The position numbers and the translations under genes were made by a program. A DNA stretch of 64,000 nt from Streptomyces koelreuteriae. Its GTDB lineage: Bacteria; Actinomycetota; Actinomycetes; Streptomycetales; Streptomycetaceae. The notes below the pieces were generated by a model. The model searched no databases and was not told the origin of the DNA. It worked only from the letters and a program-made list of their open reading frames with translations. The stretch lies in NCBI RefSeq assembly GCF_018604545.1, contig NZ_CP075896.1, forward strand, positions 4,650,001-4,714,000, given 5' to 3'. Below, piece by piece: positions 1 through 7,517 of the stretch (position 1 is its first letter; each line of letters opens with the position of its first letter).

Positions 1-1
1 G

Positions 2-1030
2 ATGGGCCTCACCGCCCTCGCCCTCGCGGTCCTCACCCTCACCGGCCAGGTCCAGGTGTGGCACGTGTACGTCGCCGCCTTCGTGATGGGTCTGGCCACG
101 GTCGTCGACAACCCGGCCCGGCAGTCCTTCGTCTCCGAACTGGTCGGGCCCGGGCAGCTGCAGAACGCCGTCAGCCTGAACTCCGCCAACTTCCAGTCCG
201 CCCGGCTGGTCGGCCCCGCCGTCGCGGGTCTGCTGATCACCGGCGTCGGCACCGGCTACGCCTTCCTCTTCAACGGCCTGTCCTTCGTCGCGCCGCTCAC
301 CGGCCTGCTGCTGATGCGCGCCCGTGAGCTGCACGCCGTGGAGCGCGCCCCGCGCGGCAAGGGGCAGCTGAGGGAGGGCGTCCGCTATGTCACCGGCCGC
401 CCGGAGCTGATCTGGCCGATCGTCCTGGTCGGTTTCGTCGGCACCTTCGCCTTCAACTTCCCCGTCTACCTCTCGGCCTTCGCGGACGACGTGTTCCACG
501 CGGGCGCCGGCGCCTACAGCATGTTCAACACGCTGATGGCGGTCGGCTCGGTCGCGGGCGCGCTGCTCGCCGCGCGGCGCGGTACGGCCCGGCTGCGGCT
601 GCTGATCGCGGCGGCCATGGTCTTCGGGGCGCTGGAGATCGTGGCGGCGACGACGCCGACGCTGTGGCTGTTCGCCCTGCTCATGGTTCCGCTGGGCCTG
701 TTCGGCATGACGGTCAACGTCACGACGAACACCAGCATCCAGATGTCCACCGACCCGGCCATGCGCGGCCGTGTCATGGCCCTCTACATGATGGTCTTCC
801 TCGGCGGGTCCCCGGTCGGCGCCCCGATCGTCGGCTGGATCACCGATACGTACGGCGCCCGGGTGGGCCTCGCGGCGGGCGGCGCGGTGGCGGCGGTGGC
901 GGCGGCCGTGATCGGCCTGATCCTGGCCCGCGTCGGCAATCTGCGCCTGTCGGTGGGCTGGCATCAGGGCCACCCACGGGTGCGGTTCGTGCCCCGGGAG
1001 CAGCAGGAGGCGCTGGCTCCGGCGGCGTAG
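2..1030 (+). CDS. MFS exporter, MFS_3/EntS-like (5' truncated by window edge)
   Basis: This is the C-terminal part of a major facilitator superfamily transporter and its true start lies upstream of the window. About 342 residues remain, roughly 80 short of the usual 420. Repeated hydrophobic stretches make up eight or nine membrane helices. The segment NPARQSFVSELVGP near residue 38 is typical of the MFS_3 (enterobactin exporter EntS-like) branch, which exports drugs or siderophores by proton antiport. The substrate cannot be inferred. The tail is a short basic cytoplasmic extension ending in alanine and proline residues. It converges with the Uma2-type gene 14 bp downstream. Confidence 0.85.
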   Translation: MGLTALALAVLTLTGQVQVWHVYVAAFVMGLATVVDNPARQSFVSELVGPGQLQNAVSLNSANFQSARLVGPAVAGLLITGVGTGYAFLFNGLSFVAPLTGLLLMRARELHAVERAPRGKGQLREGVRYVTGRPELIWPIVLVGFVGTFAFNFPVYLSAFADDVFHAGAGAYSMFNTLMAVGSVAGALLAARRGTARLRLLIAAAMVFGALEIVAATTPTLWLFALLMVPLGLFGMTVNVTTNTSIQMSTDPAMRGRVMALYMMVFLGGSPVGAPIVGWITDTYGARVGLAAGGAVAAVAAAVIGLILARVGNLRLSVGWHQGHPRVRFVPREQQEALAPAA

Positions 1031-1044
1031 GGGGCTGGTCGGGG

Positions 1045-1605
1045 TCAGTCTCGGGGGAACTCGCCGGTCTCCAGAAGCAGGCCGACCACGGTGCCGGTCA
1101 GGTCCGCCTCGTCCCCGAAGTCCAGACTCAGCTTGCCCCGGTACTCGCCGTCCTTGGGCTTGGTGTGCAGGTGCCAGCGGCCGGTGTACGGATCCACGAT
1201 CAGGTACACCGGCACACCGGCGGCGGCGTAGGCGTCCTTCTTGGGCCCGTAGTCGTTCGCCGCGGTCTTCCTGGAGATGACCTCGGCGACGAACTCGACG
1301 TCCTCGTAGCGCCACAGGTTCTTGGCGTTCTTCGCAGCGCCCTCGGCCATCAGCGTCAGGTCGGAGGCGAAGCCGTTGAGGTGGCCCGGGTAGTCGACGC
1401 GGACGTCGGACTTCAGGCGCTTGCGCGGATACTTGGTGCGCAGCTGGTCGTAGATGTCCGCGATGATGTCCCAGTGGGTGTCCCGCTGAGGCGCCAGGAA
1501 GATGTTCCCCCCGACGATCTCGACCTTGTAGCCCTCGGGGGCGGGCATCTTCTCCACCCAGTCGAACATCACGTTGAGGGTGAGGTCGCCGCTGCTGTCG
1601 GCCAT
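1045..1605 (-). CDS. Uma2 family endonuclease-fold protein (DUF820)
   Basis: A 186-residue protein of the Uma2/DUF820 family, which has a PD-(D/E)xK restriction-nuclease fold. Signature segments are FASDLTLM (acidic residue near 82), EFVAEVISRKT (Glu near 108) and KKDAYAAAGVPVYLIVDP, matching the usual ExxS...K..Y...GV.EYW.VDP pattern. Such genes are highly multicopy in Streptomyces and their biological role is unknown. The ATG start was chosen because AGGA lies about 9 nt upstream. A GTG nine codons earlier is the alternative. A longer in-frame extension upstream is antisense to the GNAT gene and is not believed. Confidence 0.85.
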   Translation of the reverse strand: MADSSGDLTLNVMFDWVEKMPAPEGYKVEIVGGNIFLAPQRDTHWDIIADIYDQLRTKYPRKRLKSDVRVDYPGHLNGFASDLTLMAEGAAKNAKNLWRYEDVEFVAEVISRKTAANDYGPKKDAYAAAGVPVYLIVDPYTGRWHLHTKPKDGEYRGKLSLDFGDEADLTGTVVGLLLETGEFPRD

Positions 1606-1720
1606 CTCGATCCTGTCTGCGAGGACGGTCACCGTGGCGCCGTACCCCGGCTGCCGCGCAGTACAACGATACGCACGGTGACCGGGACACGCCCGGCTCC
1701 GGCTGGGGGCGGGCCGGGGG

Positions 1721-2242
1721 CTACACCCTGCGGGCCAGTAGTTGCCCGGGCCAGTTGTTCTCGCCGACCGTGAAGGCAGCGGTGCGGGTGAAGCCGTTGG
1801 CCTCGTAGTAGCGGACGAGCTTGCCGTCGTCGCCGGCGTAGCAGTCCACCCGGAGGAGGCCCACTCCGGCCCGGCGGGTCTCCTCGGCGGCGTGGGCGAG
1901 CAGGGCGCTGCCCACGCCGTGGCCCTGGAAGCGGCGGTCGGAGGCGAGCCAGTGGATGTAGCGCTCGGGTTCGCCGGGCTGGGGGAGGTGGGAAAGGTAG
2001 GCGCCCGCCGAGTCGGTGAGGGTGAGGGTGCCGGCGGGGACGCCGTCGACGTCGGCCATGAACGTGTTCCCCTCCGCCATGTACCGGCCGACCGACTCCA
2101 CCGTCTTCGGGCTCTGCGACAGGGGCCGGGTCCCCCACTGCCCCGTGCGGCCCTGGGAGACCAGCCATTCCACGCAGCCGTCGAGCATGCCGAGTATCGC
2201 GGGAATGTCGTCGGGCCCGCCGTCCCGGATGGTGATCCGCAT
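1721..2242 (-). CDS. GNAT family N-acetyltransferase
   Basis: A 173-residue Gcn5-related acetyltransferase. The acetyl-CoA binding motif A is FQGHGVGSALLAHA (residues 105-118), followed by the usual motif B region RYYEANGFTRTAAF. The substrate is not predictable. The ATG start gives MRITIRDGG, the normal family N-terminus. Longer upstream reading is antisense to the RNA ligase gene. Only 25 bp separate this start codon from the divergent neighbour, so both genes are probably transcribed from overlapping promoters without leaders. Confidence 0.88.
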   Translation of the reverse strand: MRITIRDGGPDDIPAILGMLDGCVEWLVSQGRTGQWGTRPLSQSPKTVESVGRYMAEGNTFMADVDGVPAGTLTLTDSAGAYLSHLPQPGEPERYIHWLASDRRFQGHGVGSALLAHAAEETRRAGVGLLRVDCYAGDDGKLVRYYEANGFTRTAAFTVGENNWPGQLLARRV

Positions 2243-2267
2243 GGCCTCATGGTGCCAGGCTGGGTCC
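2243..2267. promoter_or_regulatory. Compact divergent, probably leaderless promoter region
   Basis: The 25 bp between two divergent ATG codons hold no Shine-Dalgarno sequence for either gene. On the plus strand CAGGCT (2256-2261) sits 6 nt before ATG 2268. On the minus strand CACCAT (2254-2249) sits 6 nt before ATG 2242. Both fit a weak -10 hexamer (A at position 2, T at 6) for transcripts starting at the A of the start codon. The two -35 regions would then lie inside the opposite coding sequences. This is inferred from spacing only. Confidence 0.4.
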
Positions 2268-2840
2268 ATGAGACTCTTCGCGGCCGTGCTGCCCCCCGAC
2301 GAGGTGTGCCGTGAACTCGGCTCCGTGGTCGACGCGTTGCGCGGGCTGCCCGGCGCCGACGGCATGCGCTGGACCGGCCGCCCCGGCTGGCACTTCACGC
2401 TCGCGTTCTACGGGGAGGTCGACGACGGTCTCGTCCCCGAGCTGTCGGAGCGGCTGGAGCGGGCCGCGCGCCGTACTGACCCCTTTTCGCTGGCCGTACG
2501 AGGCGGCGGTCAGTTCGGGCACGGGCGGGCGCTGTGGGCCGGGGCCGAGGGTGATCTGGCGACCCTGCGGCTGCTGGCAGAGCGGGCCGAGGCCGCGGCG
2601 CGGAAGGCGGGGGTGGCGATGGGGGAGCACCGGCGGTACAAGGCCCATCTGACGATCGCGAGGAGCCGGGAGGCGCGGGACGTGCGCCCGTGCCTGGACG
2701 CCCTGGCCGGGTTCACCGGCCGGACCTGGACGGTGGGAGAGCTGGCGCTGGTGCGGAGCAATCTGCCGACGTCGGGGGTTCCGGGGGAGCAGCCCCGGTA
2801 TGAGGCGGTCGGTCGGTGGGCGCTCGGGGGTGCCGGTTAG
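2268..2840 (+). CDS. thpR: RNA 2',3'-cyclic phosphodiesterase / 2'-5' RNA ligase
   Basis: A 190-residue member of the 2H phosphoesterase superfamily (LigT/ThpR), which hydrolyses RNA 2',3'-cyclic phosphates and can join 2'-5' linked RNA in vitro. Both catalytic H-x-T motifs are present: HFTLAF near residue 43 and HLTIAR near residue 127. The N-terminus MRLFAAVLPP is the normal family start, which fixes ATG 2268. A longer in-frame extension to 2016 is antisense to the GNAT gene and rejected. The protein is cytoplasmic. Its physiological substrate in actinobacteria is unknown. Confidence 0.9.
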   Translation: MRLFAAVLPPDEVCRELGSVVDALRGLPGADGMRWTGRPGWHFTLAFYGEVDDGLVPELSERLERAARRTDPFSLAVRGGGQFGHGRALWAGAEGDLATLRLLAERAEAAARKAGVAMGEHRRYKAHLTIARSREARDVRPCLDALAGFTGRTWTVGELALVRSNLPTSGVPGEQPRYEAVGRWALGGAG

Positions 2841-2850
2841 GCTCGGTGCC

Positions 2851-2940
2851 GTGGACCCGAAAACCCGTAACCGGATCATGGCCGGTGTGCTCGTGCTGAT
2901 GTTTCTCGTTGTCGCCCTGGCTTCCGCGCTCGGTAGGTAG
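2851..2940 (+). CDS. Small hydrophobic membrane peptide (29 aa)
   Basis: A GTG-initiated ORF of 29 codons begins 10 bp after the RNA ligase stop. It starts VDPKTRNRIMAGV, continues with a single hydrophobic segment of about 17 residues, and ends SALGR. The layout is a basic N-terminus and one transmembrane helix, with no cleavable signal. I recall similar very short basic-plus-helix proteins being annotated in other Streptomyces, but that cannot be confirmed here. Its position directly behind thpR and before a strong terminator suggests co-transcription. Function is unknown. Confidence 0.6.
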   Translation: MDPKTRNRIMAGVLVLMFLVVALASALGR

Positions 2941-2974
2941 CCGGGCAGGGGCGGGGGACTGCTGTCCGCTGCCT

Positions 2975-3003
2975 TCCGATCTGCGGTGGAGCCGCAGATC
3001 GGA
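2975..3003. terminator. Bidirectional terminator hairpin
   Basis: A 12-bp perfect inverted repeat (TCCGATCTGCGG, loop TGGAG, then its complement) lies between the small membrane peptide gene and the convergent aldo/keto reductase gene. It is suited to ending transcription from both sides. Confidence 0.75.
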
Positions 3004-3029
3004 TTCAGCCCCGCGCCCCTGGAGGTGCG

Positions 3030-4022
3030 CTACCAGGCGAAGGCCTCCGGGCTCGGGCCCGGGCCCGGGAAGATCTCGTCGAGGCCGGTCAGGAGATCCT
3101 CGGAGAGTTCCAGGTCGGCCGCGCGCAGGGCGGACTCCAGCTGACCCGCCGTGCGCGGGCCGACGATCGGGCCGGTCACGCCCGGGCGGGTGAGGAGCCA
3201 GGCCAGGGCGGCCTCGCCGGGCTCGATGCCGTGCTTGTCGAGCAGGTCCTCGTAGGCCTGGATCTGCGCGCGGGAGGCGGGGTCGGCGAGGGCGTCGGCG
3301 GCCCGGCCGGAGGCACGGCGGCCGCCCTCGACCTCCTTCTTGAGCACGCCGCCCAGCAGACCGCCGTGCAGCGGCGACCAGGGGATGACCCCGAGCCCGT
3401 AGTCCCGCGCGGCCGGGATGACCTCCATCTCGGCACGCCGCTCGGCGAGGTTGTAGAGGCACTGCTCGCTGACCAGCCCGATGGTCCCGCCGCGCCGGGC
3501 GGCGATCTCGTTGGCCTGGGCGATCTTGTAGCCGGGGAAGTTCGACGACCCGACGTAGAGGATCTTGCCCTGCTGGACCAGGACGTCGATCGCCTGCCAG
3601 ATCTCCTCGAACGGGGTGTCCCGGTCGATGTGGTGGAACTGGTAGACGTCGATGTGGTCGGTCTGGAGCCGCTTGAGGCTGGCGTCCACGGCCCGCCGGA
3701 TGTTGACCGCGGAGAGCTTGTCGTGGTTGGGCCAGGCCGGGCCGTCGCCGCCCATGTGGCCGTACACCTTCGTGGCGAGGACGACCTTCTCGCGCCGTCC
3801 CTCGCCCTTGGCGAACCAGTTCCCGATGATGCTCTCGGTACGGCCCTTGTTCTCACCCCAGCCGTACACGTTGGCGGTGTCGAAGAAGTTGATGCCCGCG
3901 TCCAGCGCCGCGTCCATGATGGCGTGACTGTCGGCCTCGTCGGTCTGCGGACCGAAGTTCATGGTGCCGAGGACGAGCCGGCTGACCTTGAGTCCCGTGC
4001 GTCCGAGCTGCGTGTACTTCAT
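3030..4022 (-). CDS. Aldo/keto reductase
   Basis: A 330-residue NADPH-dependent oxidoreductase of the AKR superfamily (YajO/Tas-like, TIM barrel). The catalytic tetrad is visible: Asp and Tyr in FFDTANVYGWGENKGRTE, Lys in VVLATKVYG, and His in DVYQFHHIDRDTP. The C-terminal cofactor segment GPIVGPRTAGQLESALRA is intact, and the length is normal. The substrate is unknown. The upstream sequence has a 19-bp-spaced promoter typical of MerR regulation, with the predicted transcript starting at the ATG itself. Stress or electrophile induction is therefore plausible. Confidence 0.92.
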   Translation of the reverse strand: MKYTQLGRTGLKVSRLVLGTMNFGPQTDEADSHAIMDAALDAGINFFDTANVYGWGENKGRTESIIGNWFAKGEGRREKVVLATKVYGHMGGDGPAWPNHDKLSAVNIRRAVDASLKRLQTDHIDVYQFHHIDRDTPFEEIWQAIDVLVQQGKILYVGSSNFPGYKIAQANEIAARRGGTIGLVSEQCLYNLAERRAEMEVIPAARDYGLGVIPWSPLHGGLLGGVLKKEVEGGRRASGRAADALADPASRAQIQAYEDLLDKHGIEPGEAALAWLLTRPGVTGPIVGPRTAGQLESALRAADLELSEDLLTGLDEIFPGPGPSPEAFAW

Positions 4023-4028
4023 GGGTGC

Positions 4029-4059
4029 ACGCTAGCGATGTGGAGTGCGCTCTAGGCAA
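4029..4059 (-). promoter_or_regulatory. MerR-type promoter of the aldo/keto reductase gene
   Basis: On the minus strand TTGCCT (4059-4054) and TAGCGT (4034-4029) are separated by exactly 19 bp, the overlong spacer typical of promoters activated by MerR proteins. The spacer carries an imperfect dyad, TGGAG-TGCG-CTCTA on the plus strand (4041-4054), of the GGAGTGCGCTCC type. The expected start site coincides with the A of ATG 4022, giving a leaderless mRNA. No MerR gene is in the window. Confidence 0.55.
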
Positions 4060-4090
4060 GCACGTACGACTCACGTCAGGAGGCGCGTCC

Positions 4091-4840
4091 GTGCCAGACC
4101 AGCCCGACCCCCGTCAGCTCGTCCGGCTCCTTCGTCGGACCCTGCCCGACAGTCTTCTCGGGGTGTACCTTCACGGCTCCGCGACCCTCGGTGGGCTGCG
4201 GCCGCACAGTGACATCGACGTCCTGGCCGTCGTGCGGGAGTCCGTGAGGCCTGTGCAACGGCGGGAAATCATCGAGGAGTTGCTCGCGGTGTCCGGTGTG
4301 GGTGGGCGGCGGTATGTCGAGCTGGTCGTCGTCGTGCGGGACGAGGTGCGGCCCTGGCGGTACCCGCCGACCTGCGATTTTCTCTACGGCGACTGGTTGC
4401 GGGAGGAGTATGAGCGGGGGGTGATTCCGGGGCCGGAGGCCAGTCCTGATCTGGCGCCGTTGCTCACCATGGTGCTGCGTGCCGACGCGCCGGTGTACGG
4501 GCCGCCGCCCGGCGAGCTGATCGACGTGGTGCCGCACGCCGACCTCAGGCGGGCCGTCGTCGCCGGTGTGCCGGAGCTGATGGGGGAGCTGGACTCCGAC
4601 ACCCGCAACGTGCTGCTCACCCTCGCGCGGATCTGGACCACCCTCGTCACCGGGGACATCCGCTCCAAGGACGCGGCGGCGTCGTGGGTGCTGGGGCGGC
4701 TGCCCGCCGGGCACCGGGCCGTGCTCGCCCGGGCCCGGGCCGTCTATCTCGGGGAGGCGGACGAGTGCTGGGACGGTCTGGAGACCCGGGCCTGCGCGGA
4801 GTTCCTGGTGCGGGGGATCGCCGAGAGCTACGCCTCGTAG
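4091..4840 (+). CDS. Aminoglycoside adenylyltransferase-like nucleotidyltransferase (DUF4111)
   Basis: A 249-residue protein with an N-terminal nucleotidyltransferase domain (LHGSATLGG, then SDIDVLAVV, giving the GS...DxD catalytic motif near residues 25-45) and a C-terminal DUF4111 helical domain (LLTLARIWTTLVTGDI, SKDAAASWVL). This is the architecture of ANT(3'')/ANT(9) spectinomycin-streptomycin adenylyltransferases. Chromosomal Streptomyces members are not necessarily resistance enzymes. The GTG start is supported by AGGAGG 7 nt upstream. Its 3' end overlaps the convergent SGNH hydrolase gene by 13 bp. Confidence 0.87.
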   Translation: MPDQPDPRQLVRLLRRTLPDSLLGVYLHGSATLGGLRPHSDIDVLAVVRESVRPVQRREIIEELLAVSGVGGRRYVELVVVVRDEVRPWRYPPTCDFLYGDWLREEYERGVIPGPEASPDLAPLLTMVLRADAPVYGPPPGELIDVVPHADLRRAVVAGVPELMGELDSDTRNVLLTLARIWTTLVTGDIRSKDAAASWVLGRLPAGHRAVLARARAVYLGEADECWDGLETRACAEFLVRGIAESYAS

Positions 4841-5502
4841 GGCTCGCCCAGGTCCCACGCCTGGTACATCGCCTCCGCGAAGGCCGCCGCGATCTTGTGC
4901 TCGCCGCTCGGGCCCGGGTGCGTGCCGTCGTAGGTGTCGGTGGGGATGTCGTACGACGGCGGGGTCGAGGCCAGGAGGATGGGGGAGCCGGGCTCGTCGA
5001 GGTCCGCGGCCGTCTTCGCCAGCAGTTCGTTGAAGCGGGCGACCTCGGTGGCGAACGCCGCGTCCGTCTGGGCTCGTACGTTCGGGGTGACCGGCAGCCA
5101 CACCATCCGCACCCGCCGGTTCGCCGCCCGCGCCTCGGCCGCGAAGGCCCGGACGTTCTCGGCGGTCTGCTCGGCGTTCGTGTAGAAGCCCAGGTCGATG
5201 AGGCCCAGGGAGACCAGCAGGATGTCCGCGCGCGTCGAGCGCACCGCCTCGCCGATCAGCGGGGCCATGTGCAGCCAGCCCTCGCCCCAGCCGGCCAAGT
5301 GGGCACGGGGGAAGTCCGGTTCGGCGTAGGCGTACGACGTCGGGGCCTCGTCCAGCTTGTCGTAGAGCGTCTCGCGCGGGCCGACGAGGGTGCAGGGCGC
5401 GCCGTAGGAACGGCACAGGTGCTGCCAGATCCGGTAGCGCCACGTGTGTTCGCCCGTGCTCCCGATCGTCATGGAGTCACCTACGGGCATGAACCTGAGC
5501 AT
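4828..5502 (-). CDS. SGNH/GDSL-family hydrolase
   Basis: A 224-residue serine hydrolase. Block I is FMPVGDSMTIG with the nucleophile Ser near residue 10, and block V is DGTHPGPSGEHKIA with the catalytic Asp and His near residues 192-195. There is no signal peptide, so a cytoplasmic esterase or acyl hydrolase is likely. The start was placed at ATG 5502 (MLRFMPVGDS), the natural N-terminus for this fold. A much longer open frame upstream runs antisense to other genes and is spurious. Confidence 0.85.
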   Translation of the reverse strand: MLRFMPVGDSMTIGSTGEHTWRYRIWQHLCRSYGAPCTLVGPRETLYDKLDEAPTSYAYAEPDFPRAHLAGWGEGWLHMAPLIGEAVRSTRADILLVSLGLIDLGFYTNAEQTAENVRAFAAEARAANRRVRMVWLPVTPNVRAQTDAAFATEVARFNELLAKTAADLDEPGSPILLASTPPSYDIPTDTYDGTHPGPSGEHKIAAAFAEAMYQAWDLGEPYEA

Positions 5503-5631
5503 CCGCTCATCATGGAGGATCACGGGAGGGTCGGGCTGCCGGACGGGGTGTGAGTCGGGCCACGCGGGCCGCGGGGGGTGAGTGGTGGGCGGTGCCCGGT
5601 GAACCGCGGAGCGGGATGGCAGTCTTGGGGC

Positions 5632-6612
5632 ATGCGCAGACCGACCGTCTTCCTCGCCGCGGCTCTCCTCGTGGGCGCCTTCGCCGTGCCCGCCTCCGCC
5701 GCCGACGGGGACGAGGAGTTCACGATCAAGGATCCGCGCATCACCGAGTCCAGCGGTCTGGCGGCCTCCCGGCAGCACCCCGGGATCTACTGGACGCACA
5801 ACGACAGCGACGACGGGGCGTATCTCTACGCCGTCGACAGCGCCACGGGCGAGACGGTCGCCACGGTCACCATGGCCGGGGTGGGCAGCCCGCGTGATGT
5901 CGAGGCCATCTCGATCGGGCCCGACAACCAGGTCTACGTCGGCGACATCGGCGACAACCTCGGCGGCAGTTGGCCGTACGTGTGGATCTACCGGCTGCCC
6001 GAGCCGAAGAATCTGCGCGACCAGACGGTGCGGGCCAGGCAGTACGTCGTGAAGTACTCCGACGGCGCGCGGGACGCCGAGTCGCTGGTCGTGCACCCGA
6101 AGACCGGCCGCGTCTACATCGTCGACAAGAACGAGAAGGGCGGGCATCTGTACGAGGGGCCGGCCGAGCTCTCTCCCACCGGGAGCAACGTCTTCCGTCC
6201 CGTCGCGGCCGTTCCCGACCTGGAGGCGACCGACGCCACGCTCTCCCCGGACGCCGAACACCTCGTCGTACGCAGCTACTTCGGGGCGATCGCGTACGAC
6301 TGGAACGGCGGGAAGATCAAGAAGAAGGCGCGGCTCGGTGTGCCGTTCCTCGGGCAGGGGGAGTCCGTCACCTACACCGCCGACGGGAAGAAGCTCATGT
6401 ACGGCGCCGAGGGGGCCGACAGTCCCGTGGAGCCGCAGGACGCTCCCGGGGCCGGCGGGTCCGGATCGGCCTCCGGGAGCGGTAGTTCCGCCGCTTCGGA
6501 CGGTGGCGGTGGCGATGGGCTGAGCGGGAATCTCAAGAACGGGGCCATCGCCGTCGCCGTGGCCTGTGCCGTGCTGTTCGGGATGCGGGGGCTGAGGCGA
6601 CGGCGGCGGTAG
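5632..6612 (+). CDS. Secreted beta-propeller-like protein with C-terminal anchor
   Basis: A 326-residue exported protein. Residues 1-23 form a signal peptide (MRRPTVFLAAALLVGAFAVP, cleavage near ASA). The body contains repeated strand-rich segments such as SSGLAASRQHPGIYWTHNDS and VGDIGDNLGG, resembling WD40-like or NHL-type propellers. A Gly/Ser-rich linker (about 270-295) leads to a hydrophobic helix and an RRRRR tail, as in proteins retained in the membrane. It is probably located outside the cell. Function is unknown. The ATG start is fixed by the signal peptide. Confidence 0.8.
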   Translation: MRRPTVFLAAALLVGAFAVPASAADGDEEFTIKDPRITESSGLAASRQHPGIYWTHNDSDDGAYLYAVDSATGETVATVTMAGVGSPRDVEAISIGPDNQVYVGDIGDNLGGSWPYVWIYRLPEPKNLRDQTVRARQYVVKYSDGARDAESLVVHPKTGRVYIVDKNEKGGHLYEGPAELSPTGSNVFRPVAAVPDLEATDATLSPDAEHLVVRSYFGAIAYDWNGGKIKKKARLGVPFLGQGESVTYTADGKKLMYGAEGADSPVEPQDAPGAGGSGSASGSGSSAASDGGGGDGLSGNLKNGAIAVAVACAVLFGMRGLRRRRR

Positions 6613-6623
6613 GGCGCCCGGGG

Positions 6624-7415
6624 CTAGGAGGGGGCCGACTCGCCGCGTCGCGCCACGACGACGTCCAGCCCGTCCAGCATCCGTTGCAGCCCGAACTCGA
6701 AGTGGTCGAAGTCGGTGCCGAAGGCGTCCTCGGAGAGTGAGGCCATGACCGGGTAGCGGCCCGAGGCCATGACCTGCTCCAGGACCGGTACCTGCGCCTG
6801 CCAGAACTCGGTGTCGGTCAGGCCCGTCCGGCGCTCCGCCTCCTGTTCGTGCACCTGCGTGCGCGCGGCCCCGACGACGTACCCGTCGATCATGATGATC
6901 ACCGAGACCAGCTCGGGGTCGGTGAGCCCCATGGGGCGGATCCGGGTGAGGATCCTCTCCATGCCGTCGAGGGCGCTCGGGCCGAGGATCGGGCGGGACT
7001 GGTTGACCTGGAGCAGCCAGGGGTGCCGGCGGTAGCGGGCGAGGTTCTCGTGGGCCACCGCCTCCAGGGCGGCACGCCAGCCGTCGTCCGGGCCGGCGAG
7101 TTCGCCGGTGGGGCGCTGTACCCGGTCCAGCATGAGGTCGAGCAGCTCGTTCTTGCCGGGGATGTACCGGTACAGCGACATGGTGCCGGTGCCGAGCTCG
7201 GCCGCTACGCGGCGCATGGAGAGCCCGCCCAGCCCCTCGGCGTCCGCCAACTGGACGGCGGCTTCCACGATCCGGTCCAGGGTCAGGGTCGGCTTCGGGC
7301 CCCGGCTCGGGCGGCGTCCGGTGTCCCACAACAGTTCGAGGGTGCGGGTGATGTCGCCGCTGCCGCTGGTCTCCGTACTGCCCGCACCGCTCGTACCGCT
7401 CGCACCGCTCGTCAT
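6624..7415 (-). CDS. TetR/AcrR family repressor of the adjacent ABC exporter
   Basis: A 263-residue regulator. After a Ser/Gly/Thr-rich N-terminal extension of about 40 residues, the helix-turn-helix is LDRIVEAAVQLADAEGLGGLSMRRVAAELGTGTMSLYRY (roughly 46-84). The long C-terminal ligand domain resembles TetR_C_1 proteins that sit beside DrrAB-type pumps. It is divergent from the ABC transporter genes, and two GTAC-type operator candidates lie between them. Autoregulation and repression of the pump, relieved by a drug-like ligand, is the natural inference. Confidence 0.88.
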   Translation of the reverse strand: MTSGASGTSGAGSTETSGSGDITRTLELLWDTGRRPSRGPKPTLTLDRIVEAAVQLADAEGLGGLSMRRVAAELGTGTMSLYRYIPGKNELLDLMLDRVQRPTGELAGPDDGWRAALEAVAHENLARYRRHPWLLQVNQSRPILGPSALDGMERILTRIRPMGLTDPELVSVIIMIDGYVVGAARTQVHEQEAERRTGLTDTEFWQAQVPVLEQVMASGRYPVMASLSEDAFGTDFDHFEFGLQRMLDGLDVVVARRGESAPS

Positions 7416-7447
7416 GGGGTCAGCTTAGAGGTCCGCAACAAAACTGG

Positions 7448-7479
7448 GTACGTCGTACGCGTAATAGGGTACGCTGTAC
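7448..7479. promoter_or_regulatory. Paired GTACG-N-CGTAC operator candidates
   Basis: A perfect 11-bp palindrome GTACGTCGTAC (7448-7458) is followed by the near copy GTACGCTGTAC (7469-7479). Their starts are 21 bp apart, about two helical turns, so bound dimers would lie on the same DNA face. The sites fall between the divergent TetR and ABC genes, 33 bp from the repressor ATG and 38 bp from the ATPase ATG. Confidence 0.55.
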
Positions 7480-7517
7480 TCAGTTCAGAGTTGGCGAGCC
7501 GGGTACGGGAGGGCGGC

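Noticed and set aside
4828-7329. An 833-codon open frame on the minus strand
   Set aside because: Only the SGNH hydrolase part (to 5502) has a recognisable fold. The rest is antisense to the secreted propeller gene and out of frame with the TetR gene, a product of GC-biased codon use.
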